Shown here: positions 7,938-16,984 of the stretch, one piece after another
Position numbering within the stretch: position 1 is the first letter of the stretch
How the letters are laid out: each line of letters begins with the position of its first letter
Assembly (NCBI GenBank): GCA_947380655.1
Contig: CANCRX010000009.1
Location: 1-64,000 of the forward strand
Origin: Alcaligenaceae bacterium
GTDB taxonomy: Bacteria > Pseudomonadota > Gammaproteobacteria > Burkholderiales > Burkholderiaceae_B
Direction: 5' to 3'
Length of the DNA stretch: 64,000 nt
Translations under genes and position numbers: made by a program
Notes under the pieces: model-generated
Seen by the model: only the letters and a program-made list of their open reading frames with translations
What the model was told of the DNA's origin: nothing
Database searches by the model: none

Positions 7938-8534
7938 ATGACGGACTCAGCCGCAATGCATTGCGTCCTTGGCTTGCCAGGTCAGATAGATGCGTTTGAA
8001 TTCGCCCGTCGCGGTCGTTCGCAGGCAGGTGTGTTTAGTGTGCATCGGCTGCAACGTTTGCTGGATGGTCTGGCTGATCAGCCTTCTGTTGAACTGGTTG
8101 AACTCAACAGTGCTCCTGAGGAGCCTGGACTGGTCAGATATGTGCTGATTGGTCAGTTAAATGCTTCAGGTAGGCCACAGTTGGTGTTGCGTGTTCAGGC
8201 CAAAATACTGCTCGAATGCCAGCGCTGTTTAGGACCGATGGTGTTGTCTGTTGACAGAGAGACGGCCTTTGATCTGGTCAGGCGCGAAGCAGATCTTGGC
8301 GAAGAGTCTTTTGACGAAGACAGCTTTGATGAGCCTGAAAAATTAGTAGGATCCCGCCAGTTTGATGTGCTGGATCTGATAGAAGACGAGTTGATTTTAG
8401 AAGTGCCCTATGTGCCGCGACACGAGCAGTGTACGGACATGGCTGAGACGGAGTCTGATGACTCTGGGCAGGACGAAGGGGAAGAGCGTCCATCGCCGTT
8501 TGCGGTGTTGGAACAGCTTAAAACAAAGCGTTAA
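7938..8534 (+). CDS. yceD: YceD/DUF177 family protein (23S rRNA accumulation protein)
   Basis: Conserved 198-residue protein of the DUF177 family, normally encoded directly before rpmF, as here. In E. coli YceD affects 23S rRNA accumulation; its plant counterpart has the same role. Visible are the CQRC pair (about residue 95) followed by an acidic segment and the LDLIEDELILEVPYVPRH motif near residue 150, both typical of the family. The acidic, low-complexity stretch near residue 175 is probably disordered. The start ATG is at 7938; the family N-terminus is variable. Confidence 0.9.
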   Translation: MTDSAAMHCVLGLPGQIDAFEFARRGRSQAGVFSVHRLQRLLDGLADQPSVELVELNSAPEEPGLVRYVLIGQLNASGRPQLVLRVQAKILLECQRCLGPMVLSVDRETAFDLVRREADLGEESFDEDSFDEPEKLVGSRQFDVLDLIEDELILEVPYVPRHEQCTDMAETESDDSGQDEGEERPSPFAVLEQLKTKR

Positions 8535-8597
8535 ATCAAGCTTAAAAGGCAAGGTTTAATTTAGTGCATTAATTGGTTATTACTAAGATGGTTGGCG

Positions 8598-8603
8598 TAC
8601 AAT
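8598..8603 (+). promoter_or_regulatory. Candidate -10 box upstream of rpmF
   Basis: TACAAT, flanked by an inverted GGCG/CGCC, lies 22 bases before the rpmF start. A TTGGTT at 8573-8578 could serve as -35 but with a long 19-base spacer. Ribosomal-protein expression makes a local promoter plausible. Confidence 0.4.
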
Positions 8604-8625
8604 TCGCCGATCCACAGGAGTTGTC

Positions 8626-8808
8626 ATGGCTGTTCAGCAAAACAAAAAATCACCATCAAAGCGCGGTATGCACCGTTCGCACGACTTTTTGACGAATCCG
8701 TCAACGGCTATCGAGCCGAACACAGGCGAGCAGCATATTCGTCACCACATTAGCCCAACCGGCTTTTATCGTGGTCGCAAGGTCCTCAAGACCAAAGCTG
8801 ACGAATAA
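8626..8808 (+). CDS. rpmF: 50S ribosomal protein L32
   Basis: Small basic ribosomal protein of the large subunit, 60 residues, beginning MAVQQNKKSPSKRGMHRSHD, the standard L32 N-terminus of proteobacteria that lack the zinc-binding cysteines. An AGGAG site stands at 8612-8616. Position between yceD and plsX is the widely conserved arrangement that couples ribosome and membrane-lipid synthesis. Confidence 0.98.
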   Translation: MAVQQNKKSPSKRGMHRSHDFLTNPSTAIEPNTGEQHIRHHISPTGFYRGRKVLKTKADE

Positions 8809-8853
8809 TACGCGGTTGACAGGCATCACTCGTCTAATCTTGAGTTTATTCGT

Positions 8854-9942
8854 GTGACTGCGCACAATCACGTGGAACCCGTTATTCGTATTGCGATCGA
8901 CTGCATGGGTGGTGACACAGGTATTGCTGTCACTGTTCCTGCTGCATTCGATTTCGCTGCGCGTTTTCCAGATACTGAGCTACTGCTCGTCGGTTTGCCC
9001 GATGAGCTGAGTTCTGCTGTCTCGGCCGCCTGCAAAAAATTTCCGACTGTATCCGCTGATCGTTATCGAATTGTGCCGGCTTCTGAAGTCGTGACAATGG
9101 ATGATCCGGTGGAAATCGCCTTGCGCCGCAAGAAAGACTCTTCGATGAGACTGGCTGCTCAAGCAGTCAAGGACGGCGAGGCCGATGCCTGTGTCTCTGC
9201 AGGTAATACCGGTGCGTGGATGGCAATCTCCCGATATATTCTTAAAACAATACCTGGTATCGATCGCCCGGCCATTGCTTCGGCGCTGCCGAACCAAAAA
9301 GGCGGCAATACTACGATGCTAGATCTGGGGGCGAACGTTGACTGCACGCCCGAGCACTTGTTGCAGTTTGCCATTATGGGCACTGCGCTGGCTCAGGTCG
9401 GTTCCAGTGGCCAGCAGCCGAGCGTGGGTCTGCTCAATATCGGCGAAGAAGTCATCAAGGGTAACGAAACCGTCAAATTAGCCGCTGAGTTGTTGCGCAA
9501 GAGTTCGTTGAATTTTTACGGCAACGTCGAAGGCGATGACATATTCAAAGGCACGGTTGATGTGGTGGTGTGCGATGGTTTTGTTGGTAATGTGGCACTG
9601 AAAAGCGCCGAAGGTCTGGCTCGCCTGATCGCCACCTATATCCGCGAAGAATTTAAACGAAATTTCCTGACTCAGGCGATGGGCATGCTCGCAATGCCCG
9701 TACTAAATCGTTTTCGCTACCGGTTGGATAATCGTCGTCTGAATGGCGCTGCGTTATTGGGTTTACGTGGCATTGTGATTAAAAGTCACGGCTCGGCAGA
9801 TGCCTATGCTTTTGGTTTTGCATTAGAGCGCGCACGCGATGCCGTGGTCAATGGCTTGCTTGAACGAACGACTCAGGCGATTGCTCAACTGACGCAATTT
9901 GCAGCCGTGACTGAAACAGATTGTTCTGGAGACTCCGCATGA
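8854..9942 (+). CDS. plsX: Phosphate acyltransferase PlsX
   Basis: Makes acyl-phosphate from acyl-ACP for phosphatidic acid synthesis; a peripheral membrane protein. The family motifs are clear: AIDCMGGDTG near the N-terminus, ACVSAGNTGAW, LDLGANVDC, LLNIGEEVIKGNE, CDGFVGNVALK and the C-terminal RGIVIKSHGSADAYAF. The proposed start is GTG 8854, with another GTG at 8872 possible. The stop overlaps the fabH start by 4 bases (ATGA), so translation is coupled. Confidence 0.96.
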   Translation: MTAHNHVEPVIRIAIDCMGGDTGIAVTVPAAFDFAARFPDTELLLVGLPDELSSAVSAACKKFPTVSADRYRIVPASEVVTMDDPVEIALRRKKDSSMRLAAQAVKDGEADACVSAGNTGAWMAISRYILKTIPGIDRPAIASALPNQKGGNTTMLDLGANVDCTPEHLLQFAIMGTALAQVGSSGQQPSVGLLNIGEEVIKGNETVKLAAELLRKSSLNFYGNVEGDDIFKGTVDVVVCDGFVGNVALKSAEGLARLIATYIREEFKRNFLTQAMGMLAMPVLNRFRYRLDNRRLNGAALLGLRGIVIKSHGSADAYAFGFALERARDAVVNGLLERTTQAIAQLTQFAAVTETDCSGDSA

Positions 9943-10925
9943 GTGCATCCATGCCCTTTGCCCGCATTATTGGTTCAGGCAGTTATCTGCCCCCCAATCT
10001 GGTAACCAACGATGCGCTGGCAGCAGATATGGCAACTCGCCAGATAGAAACTTCCGATGAGTGGATCGCCGATCGCACAGGCATCCGTCAGCGCTATATC
10101 GCTGATCGTGGCGTCAAAACGAGCGCCCTTGCCACCGAAGCTGCACGCCGTGCTCTGGCGGATGCGGGGGTGGATGCAAGCGAAGTTGATCTGATTATCG
10201 TCGCCACTTCTACGGCCGATTTTGTGTTCCCAAGTACCGCTTGTATTGTTCAGGCAGGTCTGGGCAATAAAGGCGCTGCGGCTTTTGATGTGCAGGCTGT
10301 CTGTAGCGGTTTTGTTTATGCGCTGACGACGGCTGACAGTTTTATACGTGCTGGCCGCTCCAAGTGCGCGGTGGTCATTGGTGCCGAGGTGTTTTCCAGT
10401 ATTCTTGACTGGAACGACCGGGGCACCTGTGTATTGTTTGGTGATGGTGCTGGAGCCGTAGTGTTGCAGGCTAGCGATACGCCTGGCATTATCGGCGCCG
10501 AGTTGCATGCGGATGGCAGCCAGATGAATATTTTGACCGCAGCAGGTAATGTTGCCTACGGTCAGGTAACAGGTGATCCATTTTTGCGCATGGATGGTCA
10601 GGCGGTGTTCAAACAAGCGGTGACGGTTCTTGACCGTTCTGCCCGCTCAGTGACCGCCCAGGCTGGTCTGACGATGGCGGATGTGGATTGGATGATTCCG
10701 CATCAGGCGAATCTCCGTATTTTGACGTTTCTTGCACGTAAACTTGACGTGCCGCTCGAAAAAGTTGTGGTCACCGTTGATCAGCATGCCAATACTTCTG
10801 CTGCGAGTGTGCCACTCGCCTTGGATGTTGCCCGTCGCGATGGGCGAATCAAACCCGGTCAGCTGGTGTTGTTGCAAGGCGTCGGGGGTGGTTTTACCTG
10901 GGGTTCTGTACTAGTCAGGATGTAA
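9939..10925 (+). CDS. fabH: Beta-ketoacyl-ACP synthase III FabH
   Basis: Starts fatty-acid synthesis by condensing acetyl-CoA with malonyl-ACP. The catalytic triad is visible: Cys in QAVCSGFVYA, His in PHQANLRIL and Asn in HANTSAASVPLAL. The start is ATG 9939 with TCTGGAGA at 9925-9932, overlapping the plsX stop; ATG 9951 is a second option. About 328 residues, normal size. It is followed by fabD after 43 bases. Confidence 0.96.
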   Translation: MSASMPFARIIGSGSYLPPNLVTNDALAADMATRQIETSDEWIADRTGIRQRYIADRGVKTSALATEAARRALADAGVDASEVDLIIVATSTADFVFPSTACIVQAGLGNKGAAAFDVQAVCSGFVYALTTADSFIRAGRSKCAVVIGAEVFSSILDWNDRGTCVLFGDGAGAVVLQASDTPGIIGAELHADGSQMNILTAAGNVAYGQVTGDPFLRMDGQAVFKQAVTVLDRSARSVTAQAGLTMADVDWMIPHQANLRILTFLARKLDVPLEKVVVTVDQHANTSAASVPLALDVARRDGRIKPGQLVLLQGVGGGFTWGSVLVRM

Positions 10926-10968
10926 TTTTTTTCATAACGGCTTTACTTTTAGCTTGATGACGATAAAC

Positions 10969-11907
10969 ATGAAATTTGCGTTTGTATTTCCAGGTCAAGG
11001 TTCCCAGTCTGTTGGCATGATGGATGCTTGGGCGTCGCATCCCGCCGCGATGAAAGTGATTGCTGACGCGTCAGCCGCACTCGGTGAGGATCTCGGTGCC
11101 TTGATGGCACAGGGTCCTGCAGAGCAACTGAGCCTGACGACCAATACACAGCCTGCTATGTTGACTGCTGGTGTAGCGATGTTTGAAGCCTGGCGGGCTG
11201 CGGGTGGACCCACTGCATCAATGATGGCAGGCCACAGTCTGGGTGAGTATGCCGCACTGACGGCGGCTGGTTCAGTTGATTTGGCTGATGCGGTGCGTCT
11301 GGTGCGTATCCGCGCGGATGCGATGCAGGCTGCAGTGCCTGTGGGTACCGGTGCGATGGCTGCCGTGCTGGGTCTGGATGATGACTCCGTCCGTGCTGCG
11401 TGTGCTGAAGCGGCTCAGGGTGAGGTCGTTGAAGCCGTTAATTTCAATGCCCCTGCGCAAGTCGTGATCGCGGGGCATGCCGAGGCTGTACAGCGGGCCA
11501 TTACTGCGGCAAAGGCGCGTGGAGCAAAGCGTGCGATGTTGCTGCCTGTCTCCGCACCGTTTCACTCGAGTTTGCTCAAGCCTGCTGCCGAGGTGCTTTC
11601 AAAAGCGCTGGCAACAGTGACAGTACGTACGCCAGAGGTCCCCGTCATCAATAACGTTGATGTGGTGATCACCCAGGATCCGGCTGCGATTCGTGATGCG
11701 CTGGTGCGTCAGGCCTGGCATGCTGTGCGCTGGGTTGAGATCGTTCAGGCCATGAAGGCGCAGGGTATTACCCATGTTGTCGAATGCGGTCCTGGTAAGG
11801 TACTTTCTGGCATGGTTAAACGCATTGAGCCAGACATGGTGGCGCTTTCAGTAACAGATCCGGAGTCCATGCAGGTCGCTCTTGAAACGTTGGCTGGCGC
11901 AGCCTGA
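10969..11907 (+). CDS. fabD: Malonyl-CoA:ACP transacylase FabD
   Basis: Loads malonyl groups from CoA onto acyl carrier protein. Begins MKFAFVFPGQGSQSVGM, with the catalytic Ser in GHSLGEYAAL and the catalytic His in VSAPFHSSLL. The start at ATG 10969 matches the family N-terminus; an ATG at 10957 adds four residues. About 312 residues. It lies 10 bases before fabG in the same operon. Confidence 0.96.
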   Translation: MKFAFVFPGQGSQSVGMMDAWASHPAAMKVIADASAALGEDLGALMAQGPAEQLSLTTNTQPAMLTAGVAMFEAWRAAGGPTASMMAGHSLGEYAALTAAGSVDLADAVRLVRIRADAMQAAVPVGTGAMAAVLGLDDDSVRAACAEAAQGEVVEAVNFNAPAQVVIAGHAEAVQRAITAAKARGAKRAMLLPVSAPFHSSLLKPAAEVLSKALATVTVRTPEVPVINNVDVVITQDPAAIRDALVRQAWHAVRWVEIVQAMKAQGITHVVECGPGKVLSGMVKRIEPDMVALSVTDPESMQVALETLAGAA

Positions 11908-11917
11908 GGAAATGACC

Positions 11918-12655
11918 ATGGATTTAAAAGATAAAGTTGCTCTGGTGACTGGTGCTTCGCGCGGGATTGGTCGTGCGATTGCCCGCGAATTGGCGGCGCG
12001 TGGTGCGATCGTGATCGGTACTGCGACAACGCAAGCCGGTGCACAGGCTATTACTGAAATGCTGGCTGCGCAGGGCGGCCGCGGTGTCGTGCTCAATGTT
12101 ACCGATGTACCTGGTTGCGACGCATTGATCGAAGCGCTTGGTAAAGAAGCCGCAGGCGGCCCGCATATTCTTGTCAATAATGCTGGAATTACCCGTGATA
12201 CTCTCGCGATGCGCATGAAAGACGAGGACTGGGATGCTGTGCTGGAAACCAACCTGACTTCTGTTTTTCGTCTCTCACGCGCTGTGATGCGCAGTATGAT
12301 GAAGGCACGCTGGGGTCGTATTATTAATATCACCTCGGTGGTGGGATCAAGCGGTAATCCTGGACAGGCTAATTACGCTGCAGCTAAAGCCGGCGTGGCG
12401 GGTATGTCCCGAGCGCTTGCCCGTGAACTCGGGAGTCGCGGTGTCACGGTAAACTGTGTCGCACCAGGTTTTATTGAAACAGATATGACAGCCGAGTTGG
12501 GAGAGTCCCAAACGGCTGCATTACTTGGGCAAATCCCCCTCGGAAGACTGGGATCTGCCTCGGATATTGCACACGCGGTTGCCTTTTTGGCGTCGCCGAA
12601 TGCTAGTTACATTACGGGTACGACTTTGCACGTCAATGGCGGCATGTACTTGTAA
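11918..12655 (+). CDS. fabG: 3-oxoacyl-ACP reductase FabG
   Basis: NADPH-dependent reductase of the short-chain dehydrogenase family, second step of each elongation cycle. TGASRGIGRA binds the cofactor, NNAG follows, and the catalytic Ser, Tyr and Lys lie in INITSVVGSSGN and YAAAKAG. The start at ATG 11918 is 7 bases after TGAGGA (11905-11910); ATG 11912 is too close to that site. 245 residues, close to E. coli FabG. Confidence 0.97.
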   Translation: MDLKDKVALVTGASRGIGRAIARELAARGAIVIGTATTQAGAQAITEMLAAQGGRGVVLNVTDVPGCDALIEALGKEAAGGPHILVNNAGITRDTLAMRMKDEDWDAVLETNLTSVFRLSRAVMRSMMKARWGRIINITSVVGSSGNPGQANYAAAKAGVAGMSRALARELGSRGVTVNCVAPGFIETDMTAELGESQTAALLGQIPLGRLGSASDIAHAVAFLASPNASYITGTTLHVNGGMYL

Positions 12656-12678
12656 TAGGTTTTTTTCTCCCGGTTAGC

Positions 12679-12684
12679 TATAAT
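12679..12684 (+). promoter_or_regulatory. Candidate -10 box of acpP
   Basis: A perfect TATAAT stands 30 bases before the acpP start, in the 59-base gap after fabG. No good -35 is seen at the usual distance (TAGGTT at 12656-12661). A dedicated promoter for acpP, whose product is abundant, is common. Confidence 0.5.
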
Positions 12685-12714
12685 TCGCCGGACTTTTTCC
12701 TTTTGGAGATCTGC

Positions 12715-12951
12715 ATGGAAAGCATCGAACAGCGCGTCAAGAAGATAGTCGCTGAACAACTTGGCGTTAACGAAGCCGAGATCAAAAACGCCTCTTCATT
12801 CCTTGATGACCTCGGTGCCGATTCGCTCGATATGGTCGAGCTGGTGATGGCGCTTGAGGACGAGTTCGAAACTGAAATCCCTGACGAAGAAGCTGAAAAA
12901 ATCACGACCGTTCAGCAAGCAGTGGATTACATCACTTCGCGTTCCAAGTAA
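12715..12951 (+). CDS. acpP: Acyl carrier protein
   Basis: Small acidic carrier of growing acyl chains, 78 residues. The phosphopantetheine-attachment Ser is in GADSLDMVELV. The start at ATG 12715 is preceded by TTGGAGA; an in-frame ATG at 12703 would overlap that site. It lies between fabG and fabF as in most proteobacteria. Confidence 0.98.
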   Translation: MESIEQRVKKIVAEQLGVNEAEIKNASSFLDDLGADSLDMVELVMALEDEFETEIPDEEAEKITTVQQAVDYITSRSK

Positions 12952-12970
12952 TCATCAATTCGCGGCATCA

Positions 12971-12986
12971 AGCGGAGTCATCCGCT
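12971..12986 (+). other. Small hairpin after acpP
   Basis: AGCGGA/TCCGCT with a GTCA loop lies 20 bases after the acpP stop, in the 143-base gap before fabF. There is no T-run, so it is not a standard terminator. It might shield the short acpP mRNA from 3' decay. Confidence 0.35.
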
Positions 12987-13094
12987 GAGCTGTCGGGCGG
13001 TTGAGGCGATTAATGTGCGGCATCTCGGGGCTTTGCCCTGTTTGCTAGTACATTCAATGTCTTGGCCGCCTTTATCACATATAAGGAGTGATCC

Positions 13095-14324
13095 GTGAAA
13101 CGACGTGTCGTCATTACAGGCCTTGGGATCGTATGCCCAGTGGGTAACGATATCGCTTCAGCCTGGGACAATATCGTTAACGGTCGGTCCGGTATCGGAC
13201 GGATTACACGTTTTGACCCGAGTGCGTTTAACGCGCACATAGCAGGTGAAGTCAAAGGCTTTGACATCACCACGCTGATTCCTCAAAAAGAAGCACGCAC
13301 AATGGATACTTTTATCCATTACGGTATCGCTGCTGGCGTGCAGGCTTGGAAAGATTCGGGACTCGAAATCACTGAAGCCAACGCTGAGCGCGTGGGCGTC
13401 ATCGTGGGTTCCGGTATTGGTGGTCTGCAGCGTATCGAAGAAACGCAGACCGAATACCTCGAGCGTGGACCCCGCCGTATTTCCCCATTTTTTGTACCGG
13501 CCTCGCTGATTAACCTGATTTCAGGTCAGTTATCCATCATGCTAGGCCTAAAAGGCCCATCCTATGCCGTTGTTTCAGCTTGCACAACCGGTCTGCATTC
13601 GATTGGTGATGCGGCACGCTTGATTGAGTATGGCGATGCGGACGTGATGGTGGCGGGCGGTGCTGAATCGACCGTTTCCCCACTCGGTATTGGTGGCTTT
13701 GCTGCGATGCGTGCCTTGTCCCAGCGTAACGATGATCCAACCACAGCCTCGCGTCCCTGGGATCGTGACCGTGATGGTTTCGTGCTGGGCGAGGGTGCAG
13801 GTGTGCTCGTGCTCGAAGAATACGAACACGCTAAAAAACGTGGTGCGCGTATATATGGTGAGTTTGCTGGTTATGGGATGAGCTCTGATGCGCATCACAT
13901 TACGGCACCTGACCGTGATGGCCCACGTCGTGGCGTGATCAATGCCTTGCGTAATGGTGGCATCAACGCCAATGAGGTGGATTATGTCAACGCGCACGGC
14001 ACTTCGACACCCCTCGGTGACAAAAACGAAACCGAAGCCCTGAAACTCGCATTTGGAGATCACGCCAAGAAACTTGTGATCAACTCCACCAAATCGATGA
14101 CAGGTCATCTGCTGGGTGCAGCAGGTGGTATTGAGGCGGTGTTCACAACGCTCGCCGTGCATCATCAAATCTCCCCACCAACAATCAATATTTTCAACCA
14201 GGATCCAGAGTGCGATCTCGACTACTGCGCAAATACTGCGCGGGAGATGAAGATCGACGTGGCCTTGTCGAATTCTTTTGGTTTTGGTGGCACCAACGGT
14301 TCAATGGCTGTGCGTCGTCTTTGA
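13095..14324 (+). CDS. fabF: Beta-ketoacyl-ACP synthase II FabF
   Basis: Elongating condensing enzyme of fatty-acid synthesis. The catalytic Cys is in SACTTGLHSIG and the two catalytic His are in VNAHGTSTPLGD and GHLLGAAGG. The start is GTG 13095, well placed after AAGGAG (13083-13088). 409 residues, normal length. Confidence 0.97.
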   Translation: MKRRVVITGLGIVCPVGNDIASAWDNIVNGRSGIGRITRFDPSAFNAHIAGEVKGFDITTLIPQKEARTMDTFIHYGIAAGVQAWKDSGLEITEANAERVGVIVGSGIGGLQRIEETQTEYLERGPRRISPFFVPASLINLISGQLSIMLGLKGPSYAVVSACTTGLHSIGDAARLIEYGDADVMVAGGAESTVSPLGIGGFAAMRALSQRNDDPTTASRPWDRDRDGFVLGEGAGVLVLEEYEHAKKRGARIYGEFAGYGMSSDAHHITAPDRDGPRRGVINALRNGGINANEVDYVNAHGTSTPLGDKNETEALKLAFGDHAKKLVINSTKSMTGHLLGAAGGIEAVFTTLAVHHQISPPTINIFNQDPECDLDYCANTAREMKIDVALSNSFGFGGTNGSMAVRRL

Positions 14325-14331
14325 TCGCAGC

Positions 14332-14811
14332 TTGACCGATGGTTTGACTCTTTGCGTGACGCTGTCCCGTCCCAGACGGGCAGTGCTCACGGAAATTTTT
14401 GCTCTGGCGAGCGCCGGCTCGGCCTTAGCCCTGACTGCAGTCTGGGCGCATTTTCACTGGATCGCCGTAATAGGGATGGCTTGCCTGCCTGGCTTGCCTG
14501 CGCTCTATGGTTATTTATTTCGCGCCTCTGGATCGCCTGCATTGTTGTATCTGCACCCCCAGTCCGAGTGGAAAATTGTCTCGCAAGATGAACAAAACAT
14601 TCAGTCTGTGCAATTAATTCAGTGTTGGCAGCATTTTTTTGGTCTGACGTTGAGCTTGAAACTCCTTAATCGCCCCCATAACAAGCAGGAAACTGTCAGA
14701 ATGACTGTCTGGCGTTGCCAGATTGCCTCTGAGCCGTATCGTCGGATGTGCGTGATGGCTGCCTGGAGGCTGGATCAGCCTGAGATCGAGAAAAAACTGG
14801 AGATTGTGTGA
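14332..14811 (+). CDS. Small membrane protein, YgfX/CptA-like
   Basis: Open frame between fabF and rpoE of about 159 residues. Two adjacent hydrophobic segments (about residues 20-65) are followed by a soluble domain, the layout of YgfX-type proteins often found at this locus in Burkholderiales. The family call rests on layout and position, not on clear motifs. The frame has no ATG near its beginning: the best start is TTG 14332, just after the fabF stop, or GTG 14356. Its stop codon overlaps the rpoE start, so it is probably translated and coupled to rpoE. Confidence 0.65.
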   Translation: MTDGLTLCVTLSRPRRAVLTEIFALASAGSALALTAVWAHFHWIAVIGMACLPGLPALYGYLFRASGSPALLYLHPQSEWKIVSQDEQNIQSVQLIQCWQHFFGLTLSLKLLNRPHNKQETVRMTVWRCQIASEPYRRMCVMAAWRLDQPEIEKKLEIV

Positions 14812-15407
14812 CTGAGCGTGATGTAGATGCTGAATTAGTCGCCCGCGTGCAAAATGGCGATAAAAAGGCATTTGACCTGCTGGTGTTGAAATATCAACGC
14901 AAAATCATGCGGCTCTTGTCGAGGATGATACGCGACCCTGCTGAGACGGAGGATGTGGCACAGGAAGCCTTTATCAAGGCTTATCGTGCGCTGCCCCAAT
15001 TCAGAGGCGATAGTGCCTTTTACACCTGGCTTTACCGCATTGCGATCAACACCGCACGCAACTGGTTGGCCACAAATAAACGACGCCCAAGCACTTCTTC
15101 TTCATTTGAGAACGAAGAAGGTGAAACTTTTGACGAAACTGAGAACCTAACAGATCACAGTACCCCTGAGTCGGAGCTTGCTAGTCGTGAAATTGCACAG
15201 ACAGTGAACAAGGCCATCGAAGACTTGCCCGAAGAATTACGCAATGCGATTGTGATGCGTGAAATTGACGGCATGAGCTACGAGGACATTGCTCAAAGCA
15301 TGAATTGCCCCATTGGTACGGTACGTTCTCGAATTTTTCGGGCCCGAGAGGCCATTGCGACACGGTTACGCCCAATTATGGGCAATACCGGTGACAAGCG
15401 CTGGTAA
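14808..15407 (+). CDS. rpoE: RNA polymerase sigma factor RpoE (ECF type)
   Basis: Envelope-stress sigma factor. The 199-residue protein has sigma-70 region 2 (FDLLVLKYQRKIMRL and AETEDVAQEAFIKAYRALPQF) and region 4 with its helix-turn-helix (MSYEDIAQSMNCPIGTVRSRIFRAREA). The start is GTG 14808, 5 bases after CTGGAG (14797-14802) and overlapping the preceding stop. It is followed by its anti-sigma factor gene rseA, then rseB and mucD, the classic algU/mucABD arrangement. Confidence 0.96.
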   Translation: MTERDVDAELVARVQNGDKKAFDLLVLKYQRKIMRLLSRMIRDPAETEDVAQEAFIKAYRALPQFRGDSAFYTWLYRIAINTARNWLATNKRRPSTSSSFENEEGETFDETENLTDHSTPESELASREIAQTVNKAIEDLPEELRNAIVMREIDGMSYEDIAQSMNCPIGTVRSRIFRAREAIATRLRPIMGNTGDKRW

Positions 15408-15419
15408 GGACAGATAATC

Positions 15420-15956
15420 ATGCAAGACTTAAAACAGAATCAGAGTCACCAGAACACCTCGATTGATGAGGTGTCGGTCTCGATTTCAGCCTGGATGGAT
15501 GGGGATGAGCAGGCCTCAATGCCGGAGGTCTTGAAAACCGAGCAGGGCAAAGAAACCTGGCAGCTGTACCACTTGATCGGCGATGCCTTGCGTACCCCGG
15601 AGCTCGCACAACCTCCTGCAACCGATTTTTCCAGTCGGGTTGCTCAGGCGATTGCAGCTGAGCCTACGATACTCGCGCCTCATGCCTTGCCTTCACAGCA
15701 CAACGCCTCCTGGATGCGCCGTTATGGCTGGCCCAGTTTTGCGATGGCTGCCGCGGTGGCCAGTGTGGTCTGGGTCGCCCGTCCATTCTTTGTACCTGAA
15801 ATGATTAACTCATCAGGACAGGTTGCCGTTTCCGCGCCTTCGAGTGTGGTCGCCACCAGTCTTGATCCTTCGGTTATGCAACCCTATATGAGTGCGCATC
15901 GGCAAGTATCGGGCCCCGCTTCAGTCAGGCAGGTCTCTTACGGAGCTGCTAAATAA
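15420..15956 (+). CDS. rseA: Anti-sigma-E factor RseA (MucA-like)
   Basis: Single-pass inner-membrane protein that binds and holds RpoE until proteolysis releases it. The N-terminal domain has VSISAWMDGD and TWQLYHLIGDALR, which match the RseA sigma-binding domain. One membrane segment lies near residues 103-120 (WPSFAMAAAVASVVWVA), and the rest is periplasmic. The stop overlaps the rseB start by one base (TAATG). Confidence 0.92.
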   Translation: MQDLKQNQSHQNTSIDEVSVSISAWMDGDEQASMPEVLKTEQGKETWQLYHLIGDALRTPELAQPPATDFSSRVAQAIAAEPTILAPHALPSQHNASWMRRYGWPSFAMAAAVASVVWVARPFFVPEMINSSGQVAVSAPSSVVATSLDPSVMQPYMSAHRQVSGPASVRQVSYGAAK

Positions 15957-16951
15957 TGCGGGCAAATTATTTAGCCTCTTTGTTGATCGCATTGGTGAGC
16001 TCCTTAGGTGTGGCCCAAGCTCAAACGCAAACAACGCCCCCGACGACGCCTGATTCAAAACTCTTGTCGCAGATACAGCAGGCCGCGCACACACTTAATT
16101 ATGCTGGGGTATTTGCCTATCAGCAGGGTGGGGCAATCGAGTCTTCGCGCATTATTCACGCCTTTGATGGCAAGGACGAGACAGAAAAGCTCGAGTTGCT
16201 AGACGGACCCGCACGTGAATATTTGCGTCGCAATGAAGATGTGCAGTGTCTGATTCCAGAACAAAAAACGGTGCTGTTGGAAAAACAGCGTGGCGATCGC
16301 TTCCCCGGTTTGTTGCTGGCCAATACTCAATCGATCGATGCAAACTATAGTGTGCGGCCTTTGTCGCAGCCCATGCGTGTAGCAGGTCGTGTTTGCCAGC
16401 TAATCGATGTGGTGCCACGTGACGCTGAGCGTTACGGGTATCGACTCTGTGTCGATACGGAGTCTTCGCTGTTACTTAAAGCGCAAACCGTAAATGCACA
16501 AGGCGTAGTGATCGAGCAGGTCGCGTTCACACAGATTGCCATCGGCTCAGCCATCCCGCAAACCTTACTGGAGCCTAGCTGGCCGACAGCAGGTTGGGCG
16601 GTCTTGGAGCCCGTACAAAAAACGGTGGATTTTAAGGCCTTGGGCTGGAAGATCGTTGCACCTGCAGGCTATGCCCCGACAACACAAACGCAACAATTAT
16701 TCGCGGAGAACAAACTTGTTCATCAGATGGTTTTATCCGATGGACTTGCAACAATTTCAATATTTATTGAACCTTATCTGAATGAGCGGTCTGACTATAA
16801 ACCCCTCGGTGCTGCACAGGTCGGCTCTGTGAATCTCTATGGGGTAAAAGTTGCAAATTTCTGGCTGACTGTTCTGGGTGAAGTGCCGGCTTCCACTCTT
16901 GAAAAGTTTGCACAGTCCATTCAATACGCTCCTGCTGCGGTTTCGAAATAA
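15956..16951 (+). CDS. rseB: Sigma-E regulatory protein RseB (MucB)
   Basis: Periplasmic sensor that binds RseA and protects it from DegS cleavage; lipopolysaccharide and lipoproteins are thought to displace it. A signal peptide ends near residue 22 (GVAQAQT). The MucB/RseB N-terminal domain begins with LNYAGVFAYQQGG, and the C-terminal domain contains VAGRVCQLIDVVPRDAERYGYRLCVD. 331 residues. Translationally coupled to rseA. Confidence 0.94.
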   Translation: MRANYLASLLIALVSSLGVAQAQTQTTPPTTPDSKLLSQIQQAAHTLNYAGVFAYQQGGAIESSRIIHAFDGKDETEKLELLDGPAREYLRRNEDVQCLIPEQKTVLLEKQRGDRFPGLLLANTQSIDANYSVRPLSQPMRVAGRVCQLIDVVPRDAERYGYRLCVDTESSLLLKAQTVNAQGVVIEQVAFTQIAIGSAIPQTLLEPSWPTAGWAVLEPVQKTVDFKALGWKIVAPAGYAPTTQTQQLFAENKLVHQMVLSDGLATISIFIEPYLNERSDYKPLGAAQVGSVNLYGVKVANFWLTVLGEVPASTLEKFAQSIQYAPAAVSK

Positions 16952-16984
16952 TCGAGCCTGGCAGGATCGAGAACAACGGAGTTC

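Noticed and set aside
8816..8844. TTGACA at 8816 as promoter of plsX
   Set aside because: A perfect -35 hexamer, but no -10-like sequence at 15-19 bases; probably chance.
9975..10616. Long minus-strand open frame (213 codons) inside fabH
   Set aside because: It lies fully inside fabH in antisense, has no family features and no ribosome site.
13575..14168. 197-codon minus-strand frame inside fabF
   Set aside because: Antisense to a clear essential gene, with improbable composition.
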